A stretch of 64,000 nucleotides of DNA from CAZWVM01 sp964637705. Lineage in GTDB: Bacteria > UBA8481. Made by a program: the position numbers and the translations under genes. Positions 1-7,759 of the stretch are shown in pieces (position 1 is the first letter of the stretch; each line of letters starts with the position of its first letter). The notes beneath the pieces were generated by a model. That model was not told where the DNA came from. It did not search any database and saw nothing but the letters and a program-made list of their open reading frames with translations. Location of the stretch: positions 1 to 64,000 of the forward strand of contig CAZWVM010000002.1 in the NCBI GenBank assembly GCA_964637705.1. The letters are read 5' to 3'.

Positions 1-518
1 CGGGGCTCTACGCGATCGGCGAGACGGCCAGCCACGGCCTGCACGGCGCCAACCGGCTGGCCTCGAATTCGCTCCTCGAGGCCCTCGTCTTCTCGAAGCG
101 CGGCGCCGCCGCGGCCGCTCTCGAACCCGACGGGCCGGCGGCATTCGAAGAGAGGGAAGTCCCGGTGCCGGAGCGGCCGGATTGCGGCATGACGGCCCTG
201 TACGCCGAGCGCCTGGGCGCGGTGATGTCCCAGCACGTCGGGGTCTTCCGGAGCGTGGAGGGACTGCAGAAGGCTTCGCTCGAGGTGGGGGTCATCCTGG
301 CGGGAGTGAACCGGCTGATCCGCTCCTTCCGGCCCGCCCGCGAGCTTTTCGAGCTGGCGAACATGGCGCTCTGCTGCGACCTCATCATCCGTTCGGCGCT
401 CAGGCGGAGAGAGTCGCGGGGACTCCATTCCCTTGAGGGTTTCGATCCCCGCTCCGGCGCCGAGGACGCGCGCCATACCGACCTCGTCGTCGATGCCCCC
501 GCCCCTCTCTCCCTGTGA
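1..518 (+). CDS. nadB: L-aspartate oxidase, C-terminal part
   Basis: This is the 3' end of a gene that starts outside the window; the reading frame begins at base 3. The first residues contain the FAD-binding signature GLYAIGE..SHGLHGANRLASNSLLE, which is diagnostic of NadB and the succinate dehydrogenase/fumarate reductase flavoprotein superfamily. A C-terminal helical domain follows (AVMSQHVGVFRSVEGL..., ANMALCCDLIIRSAL). NadB oxidises L-aspartate to iminoaspartate in the cytoplasm, the first step of de novo NAD synthesis. The stop codon overlaps the maf start (TGATG), so the two genes are probably translationally coupled. The N-terminal FAD-binding fold cannot be checked here. Confidence 0.93.
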   Translation, partial: GLYAIGETASHGLHGANRLASNSLLEALVFSKRGAAAAALEPDGPAAFEEREVPVPERPDCGMTALYAERLGAVMSQHVGVFRSVEGLQKASLEVGVILAGVNRLIRSFRPARELFELANMALCCDLIIRSALRRRESRGLHSLEGFDPRSGAEDARHTDLVVDAPAPLSL

Positions 519-1150
519 TGCCGTCTTCGATGCAGGAACTCCGCGTGCGCCTCGTTCTCGCGTCAGCTTCCCCGCGCCGTTGCCGTCTCCTCGCGGGGGA
601 GGGATACGACCTCGTCGTCGATCCGGCGGGCGTCGACGAGTCGTTGCCTCCGGGCAGCTACGAGCCCTCCGAACCCGTCGAATCGGGGCGACGCGCGGCG
701 CAATTGATCGCCGTCCGCAAGGCGGTCGCGGTGGCCGCCCGGCGTCCCGGCGAGATCGTGCTGGGAGCGGACACGATCGTCGTGACCGAGGATGGCTCGA
801 TCCTGGGGCAGCCGCGCGATCGAGCCGAGTCACGGGCGATGATCGAGAGACTGAGCGGCCGTTCGCACTGGGTCCACACGGGAGTGGCGGTCGTCCGGGA
901 CGAGGCGGTTTGCGACGCGGCGGACACGGCCCGCGTCCGTTTCCGTCCGCTGTCGCCCCCCGAAATCGACGCCTACGTGGCGTCGGGTGAGGGCGACGAC
1001 AAGGCCGGCGCCTATGGCTACCAGGGACTCGGCCGCGGCCTTGTCGAGAGCGTGGAGGGCGATGAGCAGACCGTCATCGGGCTTCCCCTTCGACTCGTGG
1101 CCGATCTCGTCGGAATGATGGAACGCGGTTTGCAGAGGATGAAGCCATGA
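518..1150 (+). CDS. maf: Maf-family nucleoside triphosphate pyrophosphatase
   Basis: The product, about 210 residues, has the full Maf signature: LVLASASPRRCRLL near the N terminus, VLGADTIVV in the middle and GAYGYQGLG near the end. Maf proteins are cytoplasmic house-cleaning enzymes that hydrolyse dTTP/UTP or modified nucleotides to monophosphates. I place the start at the ATG that overlaps the nadB stop. An internal ATG at 530 (MQELRVRLVLAS) also fits the family's usual N terminus, and neither has an obvious Shine-Dalgarno. The 3' end overlaps the next gene by four bases (ATGA). Confidence 0.92.
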   Translation: MPSSMQELRVRLVLASASPRRCRLLAGEGYDLVVDPAGVDESLPPGSYEPSEPVESGRRAAQLIAVRKAVAVAARRPGEIVLGADTIVVTEDGSILGQPRDRAESRAMIERLSGRSHWVHTGVAVVRDEAVCDAADTARVRFRPLSPPEIDAYVASGEGDDKAGAYGYQGLGRGLVESVEGDEQTVIGLPLRLVADLVGMMERGLQRMKP

Positions 1151-2556
1151 CGTCCGCCCGATGCCTGCTCCTTTTCTGCCTCCTCGCGCTCGCCTCCTCG
1201 GCCCGGGCCGCGGAGTGGACCGAGTATCGCCGGGTCGTCGTCGAGGCCGGCCGGCCCGCGCGCGTGACGCTGGATGACACCGCCGCCGTCACAGGAGGGG
1301 AGGCCGGGCTGGTGCGGAGCGTCGCCGGGCCGACGGTGGAGATCCTGGCGCCCGGCCCCGGTTCCTGGACGGTCGAGCTCGTGCGGGAAACGCTCGGGCC
1401 GATCGTGATCCTCGTCGAGACGCGCGCGGACAGGACGAGGCCCGAGGCGCCCGCCCCGGATCCGGCCGTGCCTCTCTCGCCCGTGTCCGCGCCTTCCCCG
1501 GCGCCGCGTGTTCCCGCCGCACCGCCTATCGTCCTTCCGGCGGCGCCGCTCGTTCTGCGCCCCGCGGCCACTGCCGCTTCGCCCTCCCCGGCTTCCGCCG
1601 CTCCGGCGGCCGCGACCCCGGCCGAGGCGCCGGCGGAGGTCCGGCCGCGCGCGGCCGCGCGCATCGAGACGGCCCCGGCCGCCACGGAGGCGCCCCGGAA
1701 CGTCACGGCGCGCGAGGTTCCCCGCGGAGAGACGCGCCGGGTTGATACATCGCCCCTGGCCGGCACCGCGGTCAAGCCCGGTGAACTCGCCCTCTATGAA
1801 CTCGCCAACGACCTCCTCGCGCGAGGTCTCTTCACCGATGCGATCCGGCAGTTCGATCGCCTCATGACGGAATATCCCCGCACGAACCTGAGGGAGGCGG
1901 TGCAGGTCCGGATCGGCCAGGCCTACAGGAATCGAGCCGAAGTGCTCGAGGAGGAATCCTTTCGGCAGAGGGACCTGAGGAGATCCGGCACGGCCAACGA
2001 GGCGCTCGACGCCGCCATCTCCGATTACGGCAGCGCGGTGCGCACCTACCGCGACGTCGTCGCCTATTCGAAGAATCCCGACGTCGTGCGCTCCTCCCAA
2101 CTCGAGGTGGCGCGCTCCCTTCACGGCCTCGTGCGCTCCCAGTTCGAGAAGGGGGGGCTGCCCCAGGATTCGCCCGCCGTGGTGGTCGAATACCTGCGGT
2201 CGTTCGTCGGGGACTACGACACGACGAATGCGGCCTCGGCGCGGCTCGGGATCGCCCGGTATTACCGCGACCTCGGGGATGCGCGCATGGCCGCCCGCCT
2301 CGAGGCGCGCGAGGTCCGCGCCGCGTATGACCGCGCCGTGAGGGAATACCGGAGCCTCGTCGACTCGAGCCCGCAATCGGGGGCCGCGGAAGAGTCCCTG
2401 ATCGACCTCGCCCGCCTGCACGATCGCAACCTCGAGATGAGAAAGTTCACCGAGGCGGTGATGTTCTACGAGATGCTTCTCGCGCGCTTCCCGGAGAGCC
2501 GTTACGCCGAGGAGGCGCGCTCGCGGGCCCGATGGATCCGGGACAACTACCTCTGA
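1147..2556 (+). CDS. Secreted TPR protein with Pro/Ala-rich linker
   Basis: The 469-residue product starts with a clear signal peptide (LLLFCLLALASSARA). A short beta-rich segment follows to about residue 95, then a low-complexity Pro/Ala-rich stretch (about 95-200), then TPR-like helices from about 215 to the end (ELANDLLARGLFTDAIRQFD, RLMTEYPRT, ARFPESRYAEEA). The C-terminal repeats resemble the YbgF/CpoB and BamD type of periplasmic scaffold. The start overlaps the maf stop by four bases, and the 3' end overlaps the glycosyltransferase gene by 25 bases, so this is one operon. An envelope-assembly scaffold is likely, but the exact role is unknown. The linker's composition is extreme even for this genome. 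Confidence 0.8.
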   Translation: MTSARCLLLFCLLALASSARAAEWTEYRRVVVEAGRPARVTLDDTAAVTGGEAGLVRSVAGPTVEILAPGPGSWTVELVRETLGPIVILVETRADRTRPEAPAPDPAVPLSPVSAPSPAPRVPAAPPIVLPAAPLVLRPAATAASPSPASAAPAAATPAEAPAEVRPRAAARIETAPAATEAPRNVTAREVPRGETRRVDTSPLAGTAVKPGELALYELANDLLARGLFTDAIRQFDRLMTEYPRTNLREAVQVRIGQAYRNRAEVLEEESFRQRDLRRSGTANEALDAAISDYGSAVRTYRDVVAYSKNPDVVRSSQLEVARSLHGLVRSQFEKGGLPQDSPAVVVEYLRSFVGDYDTTNAASARLGIARYYRDLGDARMAARLEAREVRAAYDRAVREYRSLVDSSPQSGAAEESLIDLARLHDRNLEMRKFTEAVMFYEMLLARFPESRYAEEARSRARWIRDNYL

Positions 2557-3521
2557 TTCGCCCGGGCGACGCCGTTCTCTTCGTCCGCCTGAAGTCCCTG
2601 GGCGATCTCCTCCTTTCGACCGCGCTCGCCGCCGCGCTCAAGCGTTCCGTGGAGGGACTCTCGATCGCCTACGTCGTGGACGAGCCCTTCGCCGGCGTCT
2701 GCGCCTCCTTTCCCTCCGTGGACGAGGAGTTCGTCCGACCGAAATCCTGGTCCGGCCGCGCTCGCCTCGCGGCGCGGCTCTGGAACCGCTTCGACCTGGC
2801 GCTCGACCTGCACGGTTCGCGCGCCGCCGGGTTCCTGGCTCGCGCGGCGGCACGGCGCGGGGTGGTGGGCGTCGCCGGGCGGGGTGGCTCCGTTTTTCAC
2901 ACTCGGTCGGTGGCCGACGCGGCGGCGGCGCGACACACGGTCGAGGCGACCCTCGACTTCGCGGAGGCGCTCGGGCTGACCCGCCCCGGGCCGGGGCCGC
3001 TCGAACTGGCCGCGTCCGCCGGTGACGTGGAAGCGTGGCGGGGACGGCTCGGGACGCGCAGCGCGCTTCTCCACCCCGGTGGACGTTTCCCGCACAAGCT
3101 CTGGCCCGCGGAGCGGTTCGAGCGCATCGCGGCGCGTCTCGAGGCGGACGGCTACCGCGTGCACGTTCTCCTCGGGCCCGGCGAGATCGCGCCTCCGCCC
3201 CTGTCGCTCCGTCCCGCCGTCTCTTCCTGCCCGCCCGGGCAGTTGGCCGCGCTCATGAAGGCCGTCGATCTCTTCGTCGGAAACGATTCCGGTCCCATGC
3301 ACTTCGCCGCGGCGGCCGGCTGTCGCACCGTCGGGATCTTCGGCCCTTCGGACCCGGTGAGGTGGAGACCGTGGTCGGAGCGTTCGGTGGTCGTCGCGGC
3401 GGCCTGCACGTGCGCGCCCGGGAGCCAGGAACCGTGCCGGACGCCGGACCGCTGGTGCCTCGCGGCCCTGCCGTTCGAACGCGTGATGACGGCGATCCGC
3501 GCCGCGGAGGACCGCCCGTGA
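2532..3521 (+). CDS. Glycosyltransferase family 9 (heptosyltransferase-like)
   Basis: The 329-residue product has the two GT9 hallmarks: an N-terminal VLFVRLKSLGDLLLSTALA motif and the C-terminal nucleotide-sugar site FVGNDSGPMHFAAAAG..TVGIFGPSDP. Family members (WaaF, WaaC, RfaQ) transfer heptose from ADP-heptose to the LPS inner core on the cytoplasmic face of the inner membrane. Which acceptor this enzyme uses cannot be told from sequence. It overlaps the upstream TPR gene by 25 bases. An inverted repeat with 8-base arms (CCCGTGAC/GTCACGGG) spans the stop codon at 3515-3544. Confidence 0.9.
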   Translation: MDPGQLPLIRPGDAVLFVRLKSLGDLLLSTALAAALKRSVEGLSIAYVVDEPFAGVCASFPSVDEEFVRPKSWSGRARLAARLWNRFDLALDLHGSRAAGFLARAAARRGVVGVAGRGGSVFHTRSVADAAAARHTVEATLDFAEALGLTRPGPGPLELAASAGDVEAWRGRLGTRSALLHPGGRFPHKLWPAERFERIAARLEADGYRVHVLLGPGEIAPPPLSLRPAVSSCPPGQLAALMKAVDLFVGNDSGPMHFAAAAGCRTVGIFGPSDPVRWRPWSERSVVVAAACTCAPGSQEPCRTPDRWCLAALPFERVMTAIRAAEDRP

Positions 3522-3544
3522 CTCTTTTTTTCGCTTGTCACGGG
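3515..3544. other. Hairpin across the GT9 stop codon
   Basis: Perfect 8-base arms (CCCGTGAC and GTCACGGG) flank a T-rich 14-base loop that overlaps the glycosyltransferase stop codon, just before the cyclic-nucleotide-binding gene. There is no T tract after the stem, so it is not a standard intrinsic terminator. It could be a 3'-end stabiliser, an attenuator or an operator. Confidence 0.35.
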
Positions 3545-3588
3545 GGGCGTGGGAGGCAAACTAGGGCCATGCGGGCGCGTATCCAGCG

Positions 3589-4641
3589 GTGGCTCTCGTG
3601 ACGACGGACCGGTCCGTGCGTCGCTACCGGCCCGGCGAGAGGATCGTGACGGAGGGCGAGGCCGGCACGGACATCATGGTGCTCATGTCCGGCTCGGTCT
3701 CCGTCTGGCGCGGACGCACGGAACTGGCCCGGCTGAAGGGGCAGGGGGACGTGCTCGGGGAACTGGCGGCCCTGACCGGCCGTCCCCGCTCGGCCTCCAT
3801 CGTCGCCCTCACCGACGCGGAGATCCTCCGGATCCGCGTCGACCTCAAGACCTTCGCGCGCCGCCACCCGGAGATTCTCGCGAAGATCGACGCGGCGATC
3901 GTCCTGAGGTTCGAGATCGCGCGGAACAAGGCGCGGATCTACATCGACGAGGCGGCCAAGGCGCGCCGCATCCTCCTGCATGAGCTGATCGTCCGCAAGG
4001 AGGTGGCCCATTCGCAGGCCGCGGTGAAGGACCTGGAAACGCAGATGCGCCGTGGCGTGCGGCGGCGGCTCGAGGAGGAGTTCGACCTGCACCAGGGCGC
4101 GGACGATCCCCGTGTCCTCGCGCGCATCGCCGACGACAACGGGGTCCTGTCCGACTTCAACGCGGAATTGCAGAAACAGTCCTGGCTCGAGGCGGGCACG
4201 GTGGTCCGGTTCGAGGAGACGGAAAGTCGTTTCCGCCTGGTCGCGCACGAGCAGACCTTCGCCGCCGTCCGCGAGCGCGCCGCCGCCACGGTGGACATGC
4301 TGGATCTCCTGAACGAGTTCGAGGCGGTGCCGGGCATCGCGCGGTTGATGGACATGGCGAAGCTGGAAACGGTCGTGCCCCTGGAAACGAGGATCAAGGT
4401 GCTTCGCGACGCCTGCCTCGCGCGCGAGGCGGACGCGGACGACCGGCGGATCAAGTTCATCGAGCGTCGCGTCGCGGAGGTCGTGGAGAAACAGAAGGTC
4501 AGCGCCGGCCGCGACACGGTTCCCATCTCGCGGGCCGCTCGCGAGATGGGGGTCTACGAGGCCTACGAGGAGTCCCTGAGAAGGATCATCGAGGTTTCGG
4601 ACACGCGTTCGACCTTCGTCGACATCGTGCCCGTGACGTGA
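3589..4641 (+). CDS. Cyclic-nucleotide-binding domain protein, first of a tandem pair
   Basis: The 350-residue protein begins with a CRP-like cNMP-binding beta-roll (about residues 9-110). The glycines of the roll are kept (YRPGERIVTEGEAG), as is a phosphate-binding-cassette-like segment (LGELAALTGRPRSAS). There is no helix-turn-helix. Instead about 240 residues of charged helix follow, starting KIDAAIVLRFEIARNKA, and I recognise no domain in them. The product ends TFVDIVPVT. The GTG start gives the most compact protein; no strong ribosome site is visible. The downstream gene overlaps by four bases and encodes a paralogue. A cytoplasmic second-messenger receptor or adaptor is a reasonable guess; partner and ligand are unknown. 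Confidence 0.8.
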   Translation: MALVTTDRSVRRYRPGERIVTEGEAGTDIMVLMSGSVSVWRGRTELARLKGQGDVLGELAALTGRPRSASIVALTDAEILRIRVDLKTFARRHPEILAKIDAAIVLRFEIARNKARIYIDEAAKARRILLHELIVRKEVAHSQAAVKDLETQMRRGVRRRLEEEFDLHQGADDPRVLARIADDNGVLSDFNAELQKQSWLEAGTVVRFEETESRFRLVAHEQTFAAVRERAAATVDMLDLLNEFEAVPGIARLMDMAKLETVVPLETRIKVLRDACLAREADADDRRIKFIERRVAEVVEKQKVSAGRDTVPISRAAREMGVYEAYEESLRRIIEVSDTRSTFVDIVPVT

Positions 4642-5702
4642 GCGAGACCTCCCGCGCCGCGGAGTCTCTCTGGCTCCAGCCCGGCCAGGTCATCATCCGC
4701 GAGAACGACGTCAGCCGCGAGCTCTTCGTCCTGCTCTCGGGCGAGCTCTCCGTCGTATCCTGCGGCCGCCCTATCGCGAGGATCATGGGGCACGGGGAGG
4801 TCGTCGGCGAATTGGGAGCGTTGACCGGCAAGCCCCGCACCGCCACGGTCTCGGCGCGAACCGCCGCCGAGGTCCTGCTCGTGCGCAACGCGACGACGCT
4901 CGCCCTGGAGCGGATTCCGTCGGTCCTGGAGAAGATCGACGCCGCCATCGTCCGCCGGTTCCACATCGTCTTCAACAAGGCCCAGATGTACAAGTCCATC
5001 ACGGCCACCCTGCGCCGCAGTCTCCTGCAGGAGGCGATGCGAGGCGGGCTGGAAACGAGGCGCGGATCGGCCGGCGACGGGGAGGTGAGCCTCCTCAGGC
5101 ACCAGGTCCGGCAGAGGATCGACGATAGGCTGGCGTTGTACCCGGATCTCGACGACCCCAAGATGATCGAGCGCATCGCGCAGGAATACGGCGTGCAGGA
5201 CAGCTACCGCGACAAGCTCGCCTCGCGCCCTTGGCTCGATGACTCGCTCATCACGCGCCTCAACGCGATCGAAAGCAACTGGAAACTGATCGAGGACCAG
5301 GCAAGCCCGCGGATCCTGCCGCGCAAGGCCGAGACCGTGATCGAGGCGCACCGGCTCCTGACCGATTTCGAGACGATGCCGGGGATCCGCAAGGAGATGG
5401 ACATTCTCCGAATGGAGGGGATCGTGCCCTTCAAGGCCAAGCTCGAATGCGTCAAGTCCGTCTACTTTTCGCGGCACCTCGAGGATCTCGAGGACGAGCG
5501 GAAGCGCCTGGCACTGGAGCGGAAACTGAAAATCACGATGGACGGCGTCAAGGCCGATTCGGGCAACGATGTCGTCATGGTCATCGCCGCCGCGCGGGAA
5601 CTGGGCGTCGAGGACGAATACGAGAGCCAGATCCGCAATCTCGTGGCGATGTCCGAGAGCGGCACCCACTTCGTGGATATCTCGGGAGCGCTCGTCAGCT
5701 AG
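4638..5702 (+). CDS. Cyclic-nucleotide-binding domain protein, second of a tandem pair
   Basis: This 354-residue protein is a clear paralogue of its upstream neighbour. It has an N-terminal cNMP beta-roll (LQPGQVIIRENDVSRELFVL, then VGELGALTGKPRTATV) and the same helical C-terminal region (KIDAAIVRRFHIVFNKAQMY; end THFVDISGALVS). No DNA-binding or catalytic motif is visible. The GTG start overlaps the upstream stop (GTGA), so the pair is probably made together and may form a heteromer. Sequence divergence outside the beta-roll is considerable, so the duplication is not recent. Confidence 0.8.
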   Translation: MSETSRAAESLWLQPGQVIIRENDVSRELFVLLSGELSVVSCGRPIARIMGHGEVVGELGALTGKPRTATVSARTAAEVLLVRNATTLALERIPSVLEKIDAAIVRRFHIVFNKAQMYKSITATLRRSLLQEAMRGGLETRRGSAGDGEVSLLRHQVRQRIDDRLALYPDLDDPKMIERIAQEYGVQDSYRDKLASRPWLDDSLITRLNAIESNWKLIEDQASPRILPRKAETVIEAHRLLTDFETMPGIRKEMDILRMEGIVPFKAKLECVKSVYFSRHLEDLEDERKRLALERKLKITMDGVKADSGNDVVMVIAAARELGVEDEYESQIRNLVAMSESGTHFVDISGALVS

Positions 5703-5779
5703 GCAGCGATTTCCGGCCCCCCTCCATCACCGTGTCATCATGCGGGGCATCCGCCGCGGCGGTCTCGGGCGAGACGGGA

Positions 5780-5980
5780 TCAGGCGATGATGTCGAGCCG
5801 CAGTCCCAGGTGACGGTGACGGGCGGGGACGAGAGGCTGGGGCTCCTCCTCGGGAACCGCCGCCGCGGCCTCGGGGCGGTCGAGGTCCTTCTTCTGCTTC
5901 GCCTTCGGAGGCACGCCGCCGTTCTTCAGCTCGACCTCGTTGCGGGCGTCGGGTAGAGCTCTGTCGATCTTTGCAATCAT
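5780..5980 (-). CDS. Small hypothetical protein, possibly flagellar regulon
   Basis: This 66-residue ORF (MIAKIDRALPDARNEVELKN...) is charged and lies in a stretch with no other coding candidate. Nearly all its codons end in G or C, as in real genes here. I do not recognise the family; it ends HRHLGLRLDIIA. Nine bases before the ATG lies an exact sigma-28 minus-10 core (GCCGATA), with TCAA 16 bases further upstream, so the transcript would be almost leaderless. The same arrangement precedes flgL. It is divergent from the gene at 6001. A flagellar or motility-linked role rests only on the promoter. Confidence 0.5.
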   Translation of the reverse strand: MIAKIDRALPDARNEVELKNGGVPPKAKQKKDLDRPEAAAAVPEEEPQPLVPARHRHLGLRLDIIA

Positions 5981-5988
5981 TGTTAGTA

Positions 5989-6016
5989 GTATCGGCAGGC
6001 ATGGAGATCAAGTTGA
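5989..6016 (-). promoter_or_regulatory. Sigma-28-like promoter of the 66-residue ORF
   Basis: On the minus strand the sequence reads TCAA, 16 bases, GCCGATAC, then nine bases to ATG. The flagellar sigma factor consensus is TAAA-N15-GCCGATAA. The match at minus 10 is near perfect. Confidence 0.5.
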
Positions 6017-6621
6017 GGGGTCTTGACGCCCTCGGATTGACCGAGACGTGCTCGGATATCGAGGGTTTCATGAGGGCCGTGCGCGAAAAGGGGAGCCCGG
6101 CCCTGGCCGAGCATATCGCCCGGTGCCCCTCGTGCCGCAAGGTCGCCGCGGACGCCATCCGGGCCCTCGCCTCGGACGGGATCCCGGGCGAACCGCCGTC
6201 CGCGGACGGAACGGCCGGCTCCCCGGCCGGAACGGCGCCCGAAGGCCCGGTGGAGGTCGTTGCCCGGTCTCTTCCGGGGGGGGAGATCCGGGCGGCGGGA
6301 GCTCCCTTCGAGGTGATCGGGCGCGGTCCCGCGCTGAGACTCTCGCCTCCCGCACCCTTCCCGGCGCGGCTGGAGATCGAGTGCCTGGAGGGACGTTACC
6401 TCCTGCGCCTCCTGCCGGTGCAGCGGATTCGCGGCGCGATTGTGGTCCTGCGCGACGACCGGGACGAACCCTGCGCTCCGCCCCGTCGGCTCGAATCGAC
6501 GATCTCGTGGAGCGCCCTGCCCCCGGGATGCTACCGGCTGGCGATTGCGAGCCCGGAGGCGAAGTCGGAGATGATTCTTCGTCTTGTCGTCGATGGAGGA
6601 ACGCATTCACCCGCGGATTGA
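6001..6621 (+). CDS. Zinc-finger anti-sigma-like protein
   Basis: The 206-residue product has an N-terminal helical segment with H-x3-C-x2-C (HIARCPSCRK, about residues 39-48), the zinc-binding signature of ZAS-type anti-sigma factors. A Pro/Gly-rich linker and a C-terminal beta-rich region follow (about 85-205; LRLSPPAPFPARLEIECLEG). There is no transmembrane helix, so if it is an anti-sigma factor it is soluble. The ATG at 6001 is preferred over an upstream TTG at 5971, because the latter would overlap the divergent gene. No sigma factor gene is adjacent. It may instead be a regulatory or scaffold protein. Confidence 0.6.
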   Translation: MEIKLRGLDALGLTETCSDIEGFMRAVREKGSPALAEHIARCPSCRKVAADAIRALASDGIPGEPPSADGTAGSPAGTAPEGPVEVVARSLPGGEIRAAGAPFEVIGRGPALRLSPPAPFPARLEIECLEGRYLLRLLPVQRIRGAIVVLRDDRDEPCAPPRRLESTISWSALPPGCYRLAIASPEAKSEMILRLVVDGGTHSPAD

Positions 6622-6671
6622 TCGCCATCCGGCTCGCGAAATCGGCTCGCGAACCTTTCCGGCGGGGGGGA

Positions 6672-6700
6672 TTGACGCTCGGGAAACCGCTTCGTATCGT
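6672..6700 (+). promoter_or_regulatory. Sigma-70-type promoter
   Basis: TTGACG and TATCGT are separated by 17 bases. The start would fall about 25 bases before the ATG of the membrane/PAS gene at 6733, which has a ribosome site AAAGGGG at 6721. Confidence 0.5.
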
Positions 6701-6732
6701 AGAGCCCGTTGCGGGGGTCGAAAGGGGACGTC

Positions 6733-7719
6733 ATGAGTCTTTCATCCACCATTCACGACAAGCATGTCTGGGTCATCCGCCTGAGGTATCTCATCTCGGC
6801 GGTGCTCGCCGGCAGTTTCATCATCCGGGTGCCGCTGGAGAGCGTCCTGGACATGTCTCTTTCCTTCCCCATGCTCGTCCTCGCCGCGATCGTCACCGTG
6901 ATCGTCGCCACGAACGTCCTCTGGAGCGTCCTGCTGAAACGCAAGGACATCTCCGCCGACGTCCTCGGCTATTACCAGTGCATCTTCGACCTGATCGTCA
7001 TCTCTCTCCTGGTGCACCAATTCGGGGCTTCCGGACCGTCCGGCTATCTTTTCGTCCTCGTCATCTTCGTCGCCGGTCTCCTGTTGCCTCGCAAGGGTAT
7101 CGTCCTGATCGCCGCGGCCTCGAGCGTTCTCTACCTCCTGCTTCTTCTCATGGAACGCTACGGCTACTCGGTGCCCCTGGATATGAAGCTCATCGACTTC
7201 AGCGACATCCAGCTCGTCGGGGACCAGGAGCTCCAGGCCGTGGGACTCCTCCCGGCCAACATCCAGTTCCTGATCGACGTCGTCATCAAGGTCTTCTTCT
7301 TCTACCTTGTCGCGTATTCCTCGGCCAACATGCAGGAGCTCCTGACGAAGGCCCAGCGGGAGAGCGAGTTCCTCGCCGCCTTCAACCAGGGCATCGTCGA
7401 CATGGTTCCGATGGGCATCATGGTCTTCGACGCGGGCCGCAACATCGTTCTCTTCAATCCTGCGATGGAGCGAACCTCCTTCGTGAAGTCCGAGGATGCG
7501 ATCGGGCGCCCCCTGCACGACGTTTTTCCGGGCCTGGACGAGTCGTGGGGCGCGGCGATCGAGAAGACGGAGTCGACGGGCGAGGAGATCCGGCTCCTGG
7601 GGGCGACCATGGCCCTTCCCGGCGACCGGTCGATTCGTGCCAACGTCCGCTTTCAGCCCTTGAAGGTCCAGGAACAGATTCTCGGCACGGTCTGCTGCAT
7701 CCAGACGGCGGCGCGCTGA
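6733..7719 (+). CDS. PilS-like membrane protein with PAS domain, no kinase
   Basis: The 328-residue protein has about six transmembrane helices in its first 210 residues, arranged like the input domain of PilS-type sensor kinases. A PAS domain follows (about 230-325; IVDMVPMGIMVFDAGRNIVL, then RPLHDVFPGL). It stops there: the HisKA and HATPase domains are absent and the next gene follows 40 bases later in another family. It could sense membrane or redox state and pass the signal to a separate kinase or diguanylate cyclase, or it could be a remnant. The start at 6733 has a good ribosome site. Confidence 0.75.
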   Translation: MSLSSTIHDKHVWVIRLRYLISAVLAGSFIIRVPLESVLDMSLSFPMLVLAAIVTVIVATNVLWSVLLKRKDISADVLGYYQCIFDLIVISLLVHQFGASGPSGYLFVLVIFVAGLLLPRKGIVLIAAASSVLYLLLLLMERYGYSVPLDMKLIDFSDIQLVGDQELQAVGLLPANIQFLIDVVIKVFFFYLVAYSSANMQELLTKAQRESEFLAAFNQGIVDMVPMGIMVFDAGRNIVLFNPAMERTSFVKSEDAIGRPLHDVFPGLDESWGAAIEKTESTGEEIRLLGATMALPGDRSIRANVRFQPLKVQEQILGTVCCIQTAAR

Positions 7720-7759
7720 GCCGCCGGCGCCGCCCTTCCGAAAACCCGCGCCGGCGACG

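Noticed and set aside
1018..2421. Long ORF antisense to maf and the TPR gene
   Set aside because: Typical G+C-rich mirror frame: no family motifs, Arg/Gly-rich, and fully covered by convincing genes on the plus strand.
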